Shown piece by piece: positions 32,245 to 40,493 of a stretch of 64,000 nt of DNA; positions within the stretch are counted from its first letter, which is position 1, and each line of letters begins with the position of its first letter. The notes under the pieces were generated by a model that searched no databases, was not told where the DNA came from, and saw only the letters and a list, made by a program, of their open reading frames with translations. The stretch spans positions 124,001 through 188,000 of the forward strand of contig CAAFUS010000017.1 of the NCBI GenBank assembly GCA_900766265.1, written 5' to 3'. The position numbers and the translations under genes were made by a program. The DNA is from Pseudomonadaceae bacterium (GTDB taxonomy: Bacteria > Pseudomonadota > Gammaproteobacteria > Pseudomonadales > Pseudomonadaceae).

Positions 32245-32649
32245 ATGAAGTCGTTCGCTGCCCTGCTGGTCCTGACGCTGGGGCTGTGCTGCCAGGCCAT
32301 GGCCAGTTCGGCGCCTGAAGCACCGGTCAACAAGACCCTGTATTACACCCTGACGCCCGCGCTGGTGGGCAACTATGGCAGCGGTGAGCGGCTGAAGTAC
32401 TACAAGGCCGACGTCGCCCTGCGGGTCGCCAATACCGATGCGGAAAACCGCGTAAAGCACCACGAGCCACTCATCCGCAACCAGCTGGTCTTGCTCTTCT
32501 CGCAGCAGACAGACGAGAGCCTGGGGAGCCTGGACGCCAAGGAGACCCTGCGCCAGGAGGCGCTCAAGCAGGTGCAGGATGTCCTGAGCCAGGAAACCGG
32601 CCAGCCGCTGGTGGACGATCTGCTGTTCAACAACCTGATCATCCAGTGA
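32245..32649 (+). CDS. FliL-family flagellar basal body-associated protein
   Basis: A 134-residue exported protein: signal peptide MKSFAALLVLTLGLCCQAMA, then YYTLTPALVGNYGSGERLKYYKADVALRV, HHEPLIRNQLVLLFSQQ and LVDDLLFNNLIIQ, which match the periplasmic domain of FliL. Classical FliL keeps an N-terminal membrane anchor; here it looks like a cleavable signal. No flagellar gene is nearby, so it is a stand-alone paralogue whose role, perhaps stator support, is inferred. Strong ribosome site GAGGAGAA at 7 nt. Confidence 0.82.
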   Translation: MKSFAALLVLTLGLCCQAMASSAPEAPVNKTLYYTLTPALVGNYGSGERLKYYKADVALRVANTDAENRVKHHEPLIRNQLVLLFSQQTDESLGSLDAKETLRQEALKQVQDVLSQETGQPLVDDLLFNNLIIQ

Positions 32650-32668
32650 CCGACTGGCCGCGCCCAGT

Positions 32669-33118
32669 TCAGCGTAGCGCCAGGATCGCATCCCATTCTT
32701 CGGGCGATACCGGCATCACCGAGAGGCGGCTCCCCTTGCGAACCAGTGCGAGGTCGGCAAGGGCCGGTGCGGCCTTAAGGCGTGCCAGCGGAAGCACCGC
32801 GTCGAAGGCTTCGACGAAGCGCACGTCGACCGCGCTCCAGGGATTTCTGTCAGTGCTGGCCTTGGCGTCGAAGTAGGGGCTCTGGTCGTCGAGCGCGGCC
32901 GGGTCGGGGTAGGCGCCGCGAAGGATTTCGCCAATCCCCGCCACCCCGGGCTCAGGGCAACTAGAGTGGTAGAAGAAGAACCGGTCACCCTCGCGCATCT
33001 CGCGCAGGTAGTTGCGCGCCTGGTAATTGCGCACCCCGTCCCATCGGGCGCTGCCCTTTTCCTCCAGGTGCTTGATGGAGAATTCGTCAGGTTCCGATTT
33101 CATCAACCAATAGGGCAT
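32669..33118 (-). CDS. EVE-domain protein
   Basis: A 149-residue protein filled by one EVE domain (PF01878, PUA-like): MPYWLMKSEPDEFSI, RWDGVRNYQARNYLREMREGDRFFFYHSSC, GVAGIGEI and DVRFVEAF. EVE proteins bind modified bases in DNA or RNA, and the bacterial housekeeping form (like THYN1) sits beside ygfA as here. Start at 33118 was chosen because the domain begins at MPYW; a 19-residue extension upstream is non-family. Convergent with the FliL-like gene. Confidence 0.92.
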   Translation of the reverse strand: MPYWLMKSEPDEFSIKHLEEKGSARWDGVRNYQARNYLREMREGDRFFFYHSSCPEPGVAGIGEILRGAYPDPAALDDQSPYFDAKASTDRNPWSAVDVRFVEAFDAVLPLARLKAAPALADLALVRKGSRLSVMPVSPEEWDAILALR

Positions 33119-33306
33119 GAAGTTTGCTCCGTGAATCATTGCAGGCAGCCGAATGACGGCAAGGTTAACCGACAACTGGTGCCAGCACCGGTTTGCGGGA
33201 CGCCCACCCTTCGCGGAAAATGCCTCGCTTTCTAAACCGACCGTCGCGGCACAGAACCAGAAAAGAAGCTTCGGCGGATATTCGCCTGACAGGGGGAGGC
33301 GAACTT

Positions 33307-33438
33307 ATGAGACGCAAGCCAGATATTTTGTGGGTATTGGTGATCATTTTTGGCTTGGGTGTGGTCACCACGGGCTACACCCAGAGCCTTTGGGAGCGCC
33401 AGAGTGACGCGCCCCCGGTAATCCAGACGCAACGCTAA
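33307..33438 (+). CDS. Small single-pass membrane protein (43 aa)
   Basis: MRRKPDILWVLVIIFGLGVVTTGYTQ, then a short polar tail. One membrane helix at residues 8-25, with positive residues before it, so the N-terminus is probably cytoplasmic. A near-perfect ribosome site AGGGGGAGG lies 8 nt upstream, strong support for translation. Function unknown. It lies between the EVE gene (divergent) and ygfA (convergent). Confidence 0.75.
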   Translation: MRRKPDILWVLVIIFGLGVVTTGYTQSLWERQSDAPPVIQTQR

Positions 33439-33467
33439 GCCCGCCGCCGGCCCTCCCGGCGACGTGC

Positions 33468-34076
33468 TCAGGTACCGCGGTACCAGCCCTGGTCAGTCAC
33501 CGTCGCCGCCATAGGCACGTCCCAACTGGCCAGGGGCAGTCGATCCACCTTCTGGCACTCGTGGGCCAGGCCCAGTAGTGTCGGTTTGTGACAATTTTTG
33601 CGCAGACGCCGGTATGCCAGGCTGCGGTCATAGAACCCACCGCCCATGCCCAGGCGGCCACCACGCTCATCGAAGCCCACCAGGGGCATCATCACCAGGT
33701 CGAGTGCCCATAGCGGGCGTTGCCTGGCCGGCGTTCGATGGGGTTCGAGAATGCGGAAGCGGTTGCTGCGCAGCCGCTCGCCCGGGGCGATACGCTGGAA
33801 CACCATGCGCGTGCGCGGCCAGGGGTCGAGCACCGGCAGGTAGGTCGCCTTGCCACGGCGCTGTGCTTCGCGCAGCAGCGGGCGCGGGTCGATTTCGCCG
33901 TCGTTGGGCAGGTACAGGGCAATGTGGCGCGCGCGGCGAAACAGTGGATGCTGTGCCAGCTGGCGGTAGAGTCGCTGCGAGGCTTGGCGCTGCTGGACGC
34001 GGCTGAGATTGCGCCGTAGCTGGCGCAGGTGTCGACGCAGTGCCGGCCTGGAAAGGCTATCGGCTGCGACGGTCAA
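33468..34076 (-). CDS. ygfA: 5-formyltetrahydrofolate cyclo-ligase
   Basis: A 202-residue enzyme. Motifs: RPALRRHLRQLRRNLS at the N-terminus, ARHIALYLPNDGEIDPRPLL, VLDPWPRTRMVFQRI and MPLVGFDERGGRLGMGGGFYDRSLAYRR, the ATP-binding signature. It converts 5-formyl-THF to 5,10-methenyl-THF. It follows the 6S RNA gene on the same strand, the ssrS-ygfA arrangement found across gammaproteobacteria, so the two are probably co-transcribed. It fits with the glycine cleavage genes further right, since 5-formyl-THF is a side product of serine/glycine metabolism. Confidence 0.94.
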   Translation of the reverse strand: MTVAADSLSRPALRRHLRQLRRNLSRVQQRQASQRLYRQLAQHPLFRRARHIALYLPNDGEIDPRPLLREAQRRGKATYLPVLDPWPRTRMVFQRIAPGERLRSNRFRILEPHRTPARQRPLWALDLVMMPLVGFDERGGRLGMGGGFYDRSLAYRRLRKNCHKPTLLGLAHECQKVDRLPLASWDVPMAATVTDQGWYRGT

Positions 34077-34080
34077 GAAA

Positions 34081-34258
34081 GGCTCCCCAGCATGCCGCTG
34101 CCGGCGTAGGCCCTTGAACCCGAAAGTTCAAGGTGGCGACTGCCGAAGACCATCAGGCTTTCCGTCAGGCGGACATGCACACCGGTCAAACGTGCAGCCT
34201 CCATGGTTTTGCGTATCGGGAGAGGGTCATCGCCGACTGGCGCACATGCCAGGGAGTC
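34081..34258 (-). ncRNA. ssrS: 6S RNA
   Basis: The region sits between zapA and ygfA on their strand, the conserved place of ssrS. The 5' CTCCCTGGCATG (34245-34256) pairs perfectly over 12 positions (two G-U) with 3' CATGCTGGGGAG (34083-34094), forming the closing stem; the ~150 nt between can form the long rod with a central bubble. A -10 (34265-34270) lies just upstream. 6S RNA mimics an open promoter and holds sigma-70 polymerase in stationary phase. Ends are approximate. Confidence 0.88.
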
Positions 34259-34264
34259 GCCGCC

Positions 34265-34270
34265 AGTATA
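34265..34270 (-). promoter_or_regulatory. -10 element of the 6S RNA promoter
   Basis: TATACT on the minus strand, about 7 nt upstream of the inferred 6S RNA 5' end. The -35 would fall within the end of zapA and is not clear. Confidence 0.55.
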
Positions 34271-34291
34271 ACCCAATCCGACGACCATCCA

Positions 34292-34606
34292 TCAGTTGCC
34301 CGTGCCGTTCGGATCAGTGGCCAACGCATTGTCGACCCGCTCGAGCAGGGAGCGCACGTGCTCGCGGGTGTTGCCGGCCTCATCGTCGAGGCGGTTCTGC
34401 TTGTCGAGCAGCTCGTGAGTAATGTTCAGGGCGGCCATCACCGCGATCCGGTCGGCGCCTATGACTTTGCCGCTGTTGCGGATGTCGCGCATCTTGCCGT
34501 CGAGGTAGCGGGCGGCGCCTTCGAGCTTGCTACGCTCTTCGGGCGGACAGGCGATGCAGTATTCCTTGTCGAGAATACGCACGTTGACGGTGTTCGGCTG
34601 GCTCAT
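34292..34606 (-). CDS. zapA: Cell division protein ZapA
   Basis: A 104-residue protein. N-terminal beta part NTVNVRILDKEYCIACPPEERSKLEGAARYLDGKMRDIR, then ADRIAVMAALNITHELL and a C-terminal coiled-coil. It cross-links FtsZ filaments at the division ring. Its ATG overlaps the stop of the preceding coiled-coil gene (ATGA, 34603-34606). The 6S RNA gene follows. Confidence 0.93.
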   Translation of the reverse strand: MSQPNTVNVRILDKEYCIACPPEERSKLEGAARYLDGKMRDIRNSGKVIGADRIAVMAALNITHELLDKQNRLDDEAGNTREHVRSLLERVDNALATDPNGTGN

Positions 34607-34812
34607 GAGTCCTGCTCCAGGGCTTTCAGACGTGAAATCATCGATTCGACCTTCAACCGCGCCATTTCGTTCTTTTCAATCAGATGGGCGCGTTCCTCGC
34701 GCCACGCCTGCTCGCTGGCGCGCAGGGCCTTGTTCTGCGCCGTGAGCTGTTCGATACGCTGGATCAGCAGCTCCAGCTTGGCGGTAAGCAGATGCAGATC
34801 GGCGTCTTCCAT
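34603..34812 (-). CDS. TIGR02449-type coiled-coil protein
   Basis: A 69-residue, almost fully helical protein (LTAKLELLIQRIEQLTAQNKALRAS) of the short family annotated TIGR02449, always placed before zapA in pseudomonads. The heptad pattern suggests a coiled-coil dimer; a ZapB-like division role is often proposed but is inference. Translationally coupled to zapA. Confidence 0.88.
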   Translation of the reverse strand: MEDADLHLLTAKLELLIQRIEQLTAQNKALRASEQAWREERAHLIEKNEMARLKVESMISRLKALEQDS

Positions 34813-34945
34813 GGGATCTCTACGTGGCGACGGATGGGAGATGGGCTGCAGGGTGCGGCGCCCGCGCGTTGGTCTTGGCTCGTACCCCGGTGCTAGGATA
34901 CGAGGCCTTCATTCTAGTCATTGCGCACCTATGCGCCTAGCCACC

Positions 34946-35500
34946 ATGCCTATCCAGAACTCCCCTTACGCTGCCTTCTCCGCGCTGCTCGCCGGCAGCT
35001 CCCAACCCGTCTCCCCCGCCGAACTGCACGGTCACCTGCTGGGCCGTAGCTGCGCCGGGGCCGGCTTCGAGGCCGACGCCTGGTTGGCCTATGCCGGCGA
35101 GCTGCTCGGCGGCGAGCCCGAGGACCCGGTCCGCCAGGCCCTTTTGGGCCTGCAGGAAATGGTCAAGAGCGAGCTGGCCGGCGAGGACATCGCCCTGGTC
35201 CTGCTGCTGCCGAGCGATGAGGCGCCGCTGGCCGAGCGCACCGCCGCCCTCGGGCAGTGGTGCCAGGGCTTCCTGGCCGGCTTCGGCCTGAGCCTGGGCG
35301 ATCGCGCGCTGGGTGGCGAAGCCACCGAGGTGCTGCAGGACCTGGCCGCCATCGCCCAGGTGCAGGGTGGGCTGGAGGAGTCCGAAGACGGCGAGAACGA
35401 TTACATGGAAGTGATGGAATATCTGCGCGTGGCGCCCCTGCTATTGTTCACCGAATGCGCCAAGCCGGTCGCAACGGTGTCCAAACCTTCCCTGCATTAA
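34946..35500 (+). CDS. UPF0149 (YgfB/YecA) family protein
   Basis: A 184-residue acidic helical protein: MPIQNSPYAAFSALLAG, SPAELHGHLLGRSCAGAGF, LPSDEAPLAERTAALGQWCQGFLAGFGL and NDYMEVMEYLRVAPLLLF. This is the YgfB family, encoded just before pepP and ubiH. In P. aeruginosa YgfB is a regulator that affects ampDh3 expression; equivalence here is by gene order. ATG 34946 was preferred to ATG 34931 because family proteins begin MPIQN; the upstream start would add five residues. No Zn-binding SEC-C tail is present. Confidence 0.92.
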   Translation: MPIQNSPYAAFSALLAGSSQPVSPAELHGHLLGRSCAGAGFEADAWLAYAGELLGGEPEDPVRQALLGLQEMVKSELAGEDIALVLLLPSDEAPLAERTAALGQWCQGFLAGFGLSLGDRALGGEATEVLQDLAAIAQVQGGLEESEDGENDYMEVMEYLRVAPLLLFTECAKPVATVSKPSLH

Positions 35501-35514
35501 CGAGAAGTTTGCCC

Positions 35515-36849
35515 ATGACCCGCATCCCGAAATCGGAATTCGCCCGCCGCCGCAAAGCCCTGATGGATCAGATGGAGCCCAACAGCATCGCCATCCTCCC
35601 GGCCGCGCCGGTGCATCTGCGCAACCGGGATGTCGAGCACGTCTACCGCCAGGACAGCGACTTCCAGTACCTGTCCGGCTTTCCCGAGCCTGAAGCGGTG
35701 ATCGCGCTGATTCCCGGCCGCGAGCATGGCGAGTATGTGCTGTTCTGCCGCGAGCGGGACCCCGAGCGCGAACTCTGGGACGGCCTGCGCGCGGGCCAGG
35801 ACGGCGCGATCCGCGAGTACGGCGCGGACGACGCCTTTCCCATTGGCGACATCGACGACATTCTGCCGGGGCTGATCGAAGGACGCTCGCGGGTCTACTA
35901 CGCGATCGGCAGCAACCCCGAGTTCGACCACCAGCTGATGGAGTGGATCAACACCATCCGCTCCAAGGCGCGCCTGGGCGCCCAGCCGCCGAGCGAGTTC
36001 GTCGCCCTGGACCACCTGCTGCACGACATGCGCCTGTACAAGTCGGCCAATGAGGTGAAGGTGATGCGCGCCGCGGCCGAGATATCCGCGAAGGCCCATG
36101 TCCGCGCGATGCAGGCCAGCCGCCCCGGCCTGTTCGAATATCACCTGGAGGCCGAGCTGGATTACGAATTCCGCAAGGGCGGGGCGAAGATGCCGGCCTA
36201 TAGCTCGATCGTCGCAGCCGGGCGCAACGCCTGCATCCTGCATTACCGGGAAAACGACGCGCCGCTCCGGGACGGCGACGTGGTATTGATCGATGCGGGC
36301 TGCGAGATCGACTGCTACGCCAGCGACATCACCCGCACCTTTCCGGTCAATGGGCGGTTCACCGCGGAGCAGAAGGCGATCTACCAGATCGTGCTGGACG
36401 CTAACCTGGAGGCCTTCAAGCACATCGCGCCGGGCAAGCACTGGAACGAAGCCCACGAGGCAACGGTCCGGGTCATCACCGCCGGTCTCGTCAGACTGGG
36501 GCTGCTCGAAGGCGAGGTGGACGAATTGATCGCGGCCGAGGCCCACAAGGCGTTCTACATGCACCGTGCCGGCCACTGGCTGGGCATGGATGTGCATGAC
36601 GTCGGCGACTACAAGGTCGGAGGTGAATGGCGTGTGCTGGAGCCGGGCATGTGCATGACCGTCGAGCCCGGCATCTACATTGCCGCCGACAACGAAAAGG
36701 TCGCCAAGAAGTGGCGCGGCATCGGCGTGCGCATCGAGGACGACGTGGTGGTCACCCGTGACGGCTGCGAGATTCTCACCGGTGGCGTGCCCAAGGGAAT
36801 CGCCGAGATCGAGGCGTTGATGGCCGCCTCCCGCGAACAGGTCGCCTGA
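35515..36849 (+). CDS. pepP: Xaa-Pro aminopeptidase
   Basis: A 444-residue dinuclear manganese peptidase that removes N-terminal residues before proline. The N-terminal domain (KSEFARRRKALMDQM, QDSDFQYLSGFPEPEAV) is followed by the pita-bread domain with metal ligands in LIDAGCEIDCYASDITRTFP, HRAGHWLGMDVHDVG, TVEPGIYI and GVRIEDDVVV. It starts 14 nt after ygfB and ends 1 nt before ubiH, so ygfB-pepP-ubiH-ubiI form one operon. Confidence 0.96.
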   Translation: MTRIPKSEFARRRKALMDQMEPNSIAILPAAPVHLRNRDVEHVYRQDSDFQYLSGFPEPEAVIALIPGREHGEYVLFCRERDPERELWDGLRAGQDGAIREYGADDAFPIGDIDDILPGLIEGRSRVYYAIGSNPEFDHQLMEWINTIRSKARLGAQPPSEFVALDHLLHDMRLYKSANEVKVMRAAAEISAKAHVRAMQASRPGLFEYHLEAELDYEFRKGGAKMPAYSSIVAAGRNACILHYRENDAPLRDGDVVLIDAGCEIDCYASDITRTFPVNGRFTAEQKAIYQIVLDANLEAFKHIAPGKHWNEAHEATVRVITAGLVRLGLLEGEVDELIAAEAHKAFYMHRAGHWLGMDVHDVGDYKVGGEWRVLEPGMCMTVEPGIYIAADNEKVAKKWRGIGVRIEDDVVVTRDGCEILTGGVPKGIAEIEALMAASREQVA

Positions 36850-36850
36850 C

Positions 36851-38026
36851 ATGAATGGGCGCCTGGCGATCATCGGTGGCGGGCTGGTCGGTGCCAGTCT
36901 GGCATTGGCCCTGCAGCAGGGCGCACGGGCACGGGGCTGGCGCATCGAGCTGATCGAGCCGTTCGCCCCCGGCGAGGAATACCAACCGAGCTACGATGCC
37001 CGTTCCACCGCGCTGTCCTACGGGACCCGGCTGATCTACGAGCGACTCGGCGTCTGGGACACCATCGCCGTTCGCGCCGAAGCGATCCTCGACATTCACG
37101 TCTCCGACCGTGGGCGCTTCGGCGCCGCTCGCCTGAGCGCCAAGGATGAGCGGGTCCCGGCGCTGGGCTATGTCGTCGAGAACGCCTGGATCGGCCACTG
37201 CCTGTGGCAGGCGCTGGACGACGAGGTGGTGACGCGCCGCTGCCCCGCTGAGGTCGACCGTATGCAGGCGATCGAAGGCGGCTACCGCCTGACCCTGACC
37301 AATGGCGAGTCCTTCGATTGCGCTCTGAGCGTGCTGGCCGACGGCGGCCGCTCTGGCCTGCGCGAGCAGCTGGGGATCGAAGTGCGCCGTACGCCCTACG
37401 GGCAGACCGCACTGATTGCCAACGTGACGCCCGGCAAGGCCCATGGTGGCCAAGCCTTCGAACGGTTCACCGACGACGGGCCGATGGCGCTGCTGCCCCT
37501 GCAGGAAAAGCGTTGCGCACTGGTCTGGACCCGTCCAGAGGCGGATGCGGCGCGGTTGGCAGCGCTCGGCGAAGCGGCGTTCCTGGCCGAGCTACAGGAG
37601 GCCTTCGGCTACCGGCTCGGTGCCTTCGCCCAAGTCGGCGCCCGTCATCTCTACCCGCTCTCGCTCGTCGAGGCGGCCGAGCAGGTGCGCACCGGGCTGG
37701 TGGTGCTCGGCAACGCGGCGCATAGCCTGCATCCGATCGCCGGACAGGGTTACAACCTGTCCCTGCGCGATGCCGATGTGCTTGCCACGGCGCTGCTGGA
37801 AAGCCAGGCCGCGCTGGGTGACCTGGCCACCCTGCAGGGTTATCTGCAACGGCAGCGCCTGGATCAGAAACTGACCGTCGGGTTTTCCGATCAGGTGACA
37901 CGCCTGTTCGGTGACAGCGCGCCGCTGTCGATCATCGGGCGCAACCTCGGCCTGGTCGGGCTCGACCTGCTGCCCGCCGCCAAGCACTGGTTCGCCAGGC
38001 AGGCGATGGGCTTTGCCAGCCGATGA
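36851..38026 (+). CDS. ubiH: 2-octaprenyl-6-methoxyphenyl hydroxylase UbiH
   Basis: A 391-residue FAD monooxygenase of ubiquinone synthesis. Rossmann motif IIGGGLVGASLALAL at the N-terminus, GD-type motif VVLGNAAHSLHPIAGQGYNLSLRDADVLA at about 285-315, and the DG motif VLADGGRSGLREQLGI. It hydroxylates the ring at C1. It lies 1 nt after pepP and is followed by the paralogous ubiI gene. Confidence 0.94.
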   Translation: MNGRLAIIGGGLVGASLALALQQGARARGWRIELIEPFAPGEEYQPSYDARSTALSYGTRLIYERLGVWDTIAVRAEAILDIHVSDRGRFGAARLSAKDERVPALGYVVENAWIGHCLWQALDDEVVTRRCPAEVDRMQAIEGGYRLTLTNGESFDCALSVLADGGRSGLREQLGIEVRRTPYGQTALIANVTPGKAHGGQAFERFTDDGPMALLPLQEKRCALVWTRPEADAARLAALGEAAFLAELQEAFGYRLGAFAQVGARHLYPLSLVEAAEQVRTGLVVLGNAAHSLHPIAGQGYNLSLRDADVLATALLESQAALGDLATLQGYLQRQRLDQKLTVGFSDQVTRLFGDSAPLSIIGRNLGLVGLDLLPAAKHWFARQAMGFASR

Positions 38027-38081
38027 CGGGCGCATGGGCCCGTACACTCACGCCGCAGCGACGGCAAGCGGAGGAAACAGG

Positions 38082-39302
38082 ATGCACGCGGACCTGATCA
38101 TCGTCGGCGCCGGCATGGTCGGCAGCACACTGGCGCTGGCGCTCGAAGGCGCCGGACTGGACATCGTGGTGGTCGACGGCAGTTCCTTGCAGGTGGCGCC
38201 CTTCGACCCCCAGGCGCCCTTCGAGCCGCGTGTCAGCGCGCTCTCGGCGGCGAGCCAGCGGATTCTCGAACGTGTCGGTGCCTGGCCCGGCATCGCCTCC
38301 CGGCGCACCAGCCCCTATACCGACATGCAGGTCTGGGACGGGTCGGGGACCGGGCAGATCCATTTTTGTGCCGCCTCCGTACACGCCCCCGTGCTGGGCC
38401 ACATCGTCGAGAACCGCGTGGTCCAGGATGCGCTGGTCGAGCGGCTGCGCGAGCGCGGCAGCGTCCGTTTGCTCGCCGACGCGCGTCTCGAGCAGCTGCG
38501 TCGTTCCGGCGACGAATGGCTGCTGACCCTGGAAGACGGCCAGCAGATCCGCACGCCTCTGCTGGTTGCCGCCGATGGTGCCAATTCCGCAGTCCGGCGG
38601 CTGAGCGGTTGCGAAACCCGCGAGTGGGACTACCTGCACCATGCCATCGTCACCAGCGTCCGCTGCCGCGAATCCCATCGCCTGACCGCCTGGCAGCGCT
38701 TCACCGACGATGGCCCGCTGGCCTTTCTGCCGCTGAGCCGAGACGGCGACACGCACTGGTGTTCGATCGTCTGGTCGGTGCCCGAGCGCGAGGCCGAGCG
38801 GCTCATGGCGCTGGACGACACGGCCTTCTGCCAGGCGCTCGGACGCGCCTTCGAAGCGCGCCTGGGCGAGGTACAGCATGCCGATTCGCGCCTGTGCATT
38901 CCGCTGCGCCAGCGCCATGCCAAGCGCTACGTGCAGCAGGGGCTGGCGCTGATCGGCGATGCCGCGCACACCATCCATCCGCTGGCGGGGCAGGGCGTCA
39001 ACCTGGGACTGCTGGATGCTGCGGTCCTGGCCGAAGTGCTTCATGCTGCGCTGCGCCGTGGCGAGCGTCCGGGTGATGTGCAGGTGCTCAGTCGCTATGA
39101 ACGTCGGAGGATGCCGCATAACCTGTCGATGATGGCCGCAATGGAGGGCTTCGAGCGGCTGTTCCAGGCCGACGGATTACCGCTGCGCTGGTTGCGCAAC
39201 ACGGGCCTCAAGCTGGTAGAGACCTTGCCCGGCGCCAAGACGGTGTTCGTACGCCAGGCGTTGGGGTTGTCCGGCGACTTACCCGAGCTGGCAAGGGCCT
39301 GA
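38082..39302 (+). CDS. ubiI: UbiH/UbiF/VisC-family FAD hydroxylase, probable UbiI
   Basis: A 406-residue paralogue of UbiH: FAD motif IIVGAGMVGSTLALALEGAG, DG motif VAADGANSAVRRLSG and LALIGDAAHTIHPLAGQGVNLGLLDAAVLAEVL. By position after ubiH it corresponds to P. aeruginosa PA5221 (visC), expected to hydroxylate C5 of the ubiquinone ring. Start 38082 follows GGAGGAAAC. The UbiI name is by position; UbiF activity cannot be excluded. Confidence 0.9.
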   Translation: MHADLIIVGAGMVGSTLALALEGAGLDIVVVDGSSLQVAPFDPQAPFEPRVSALSAASQRILERVGAWPGIASRRTSPYTDMQVWDGSGTGQIHFCAASVHAPVLGHIVENRVVQDALVERLRERGSVRLLADARLEQLRRSGDEWLLTLEDGQQIRTPLLVAADGANSAVRRLSGCETREWDYLHHAIVTSVRCRESHRLTAWQRFTDDGPLAFLPLSRDGDTHWCSIVWSVPEREAERLMALDDTAFCQALGRAFEARLGEVQHADSRLCIPLRQRHAKRYVQQGLALIGDAAHTIHPLAGQGVNLGLLDAAVLAEVLHAALRRGERPGDVQVLSRYERRRMPHNLSMMAAMEGFERLFQADGLPLRWLRNTGLKLVETLPGAKTVFVRQALGLSGDLPELARA

Positions 39303-39338
39303 TACGCGCGCAACGGCTTGTAACCGAGGCGGCGGGCG

Positions 39339-39351
39339 TTCTCATTGAGAA
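39339..39351 (+). promoter_or_regulatory. Candidate Fur-type operator upstream of the iron-binding protein gene
   Basis: TTCTCATTGAGAA is an imperfect palindrome with the TGAGAA half-site seen in Pseudomonas Fur boxes. It lies about 57 nt upstream of the gene start. Only part of the 19-bp consensus is matched, so this is a candidate. Confidence 0.35.
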
Positions 39352-39407
39352 GCGAAATAAGATTCACTACTATCTGGGCTTCTCACAACAACGCACCGAG
39401 GCAGAAC

Positions 39408-40409
39408 ATGCGCGCACGCAAGGGATTATTCGCCGTTATGGCCCTGACCAGCTTGGCAGCCACAAGCCAGGCCGCCGAAGAAGTCGTGGTCTATTCGTCG
39501 CGCATCGATGAGCTGATCAAGCCGGTGTTCGACGCCTACACCGCCAAGACCGGGGTCACGGTCAAGTTCATCACCGACAAGGAAGCGCCGCTGATGGCGC
39601 GAATCAAGGCCGAAGGCGCCAATACGCCGGCCGACCTGCTGCTCACCGTCGATGCCGGCAATCTTTGGCAGGCGGAGCAGATGGGCATCCTCAAGCCGAT
39701 GAAATCGGACATCATCGAGCAGAACATCCCCCCGCAGTACCGCGCCTCCAGCGGCGCCTGGACCGGCCTCTCGCTGCGTGCCCGGACCATCGTCTATTCT
39801 CCCGAGCGCGTCCAGGAAAGCGAGCTGACCACCTACGAGGCACTCGCCGACAAAAACTGGGAAGGCCGCCTGTGCCTGCGCACCAGCAAGAAGGTGTACA
39901 ACCAGTCGCTGACGGCCACCCTGATCGAAACCCACGGTGCCGAGAAGACCGAGCAGATCCTCAAGGGCTGGGTGAACAACCTCGCCACCGACGTGTTCGC
40001 CGATGACAACTCGGTGATCCAGGCCGTCGATGCCGGCCAGTGCGACGTCGGCATCGTCAACACCTATTACTATGGTCGCCTGCACAAGCAGAACCCGGGC
40101 CTCAAAGCCAAGCTGTTCTGGCCCAACCAGGGGGACCGCGGTGTCCACGTCAACCTCTCCGGCATCGGCCTGACCCAGCACGCCCCGCATCCTGAAGCCG
40201 CGCAGAAGCTGGTGGAGTGGATGACCAGTGATGAAGCCCAGAGCCTGTTCGCCGGGGTCAACCAGGAGTTCCCGGCCAATCCGAAGGTGGCGCCGTCCGA
40301 CGAAGTCGCCGCCTGGGGCAGCTTCAAGGCCGACACCATCGCGGTGGAGGTGGCCGGTAAGCGCCAGGCCGAAGCTATCCGCATGATGGACCGGGTGGGC
40401 TGGAACTGA
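39408..40409 (+). CDS. Ferric-iron-binding periplasmic protein (FbpA/HitA-like)
   Basis: A 333-residue binding protein. Signal peptide ARKGLFAVMALTSLAATSQA precedes AEEVVVYSSRIDELIKPVFDAYTAKTGV, the start of FbpA-type proteins. The paired-Tyr iron ligands are in VGIVNTYYYGRLHKQNP. It binds Fe(III) in the periplasm and passes it to the permease encoded next. It corresponds to P. aeruginosa PA5217. A hairpin lies between it and the permease gene, and a possible Fur operator precedes it. Confidence 0.92.
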   Translation: MRARKGLFAVMALTSLAATSQAAEEVVVYSSRIDELIKPVFDAYTAKTGVTVKFITDKEAPLMARIKAEGANTPADLLLTVDAGNLWQAEQMGILKPMKSDIIEQNIPPQYRASSGAWTGLSLRARTIVYSPERVQESELTTYEALADKNWEGRLCLRTSKKVYNQSLTATLIETHGAEKTEQILKGWVNNLATDVFADDNSVIQAVDAGQCDVGIVNTYYYGRLHKQNPGLKAKLFWPNQGDRGVHVNLSGIGLTQHAPHPEAAQKLVEWMTSDEAQSLFAGVNQEFPANPKVAPSDEVAAWGSFKADTIAVEVAGKRQAEAIRMMDRVGWN

Positions 40410-40447
40410 TGCCCAACCGGTACTGGCGGACCGCCGTTATACTCTCG

Positions 40448-40468
40448 CGCCCCGGCTGAGCCGGGGCG
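40448..40468 (+). other. Intercistronic hairpin between iron-binding protein and permease genes
   Basis: CGCCCCGG-CTGAG-CCGGGGCG, a perfect 8-bp stem in the 84-nt gap. The run after it (TCTTGT) is weakly T-rich, so partial termination or 3'-end protection of the binding-protein mRNA is likely. Confidence 0.6.
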
Positions 40469-40493
40469 TCTTGTATCCGCCAGGAGCTTTTTC

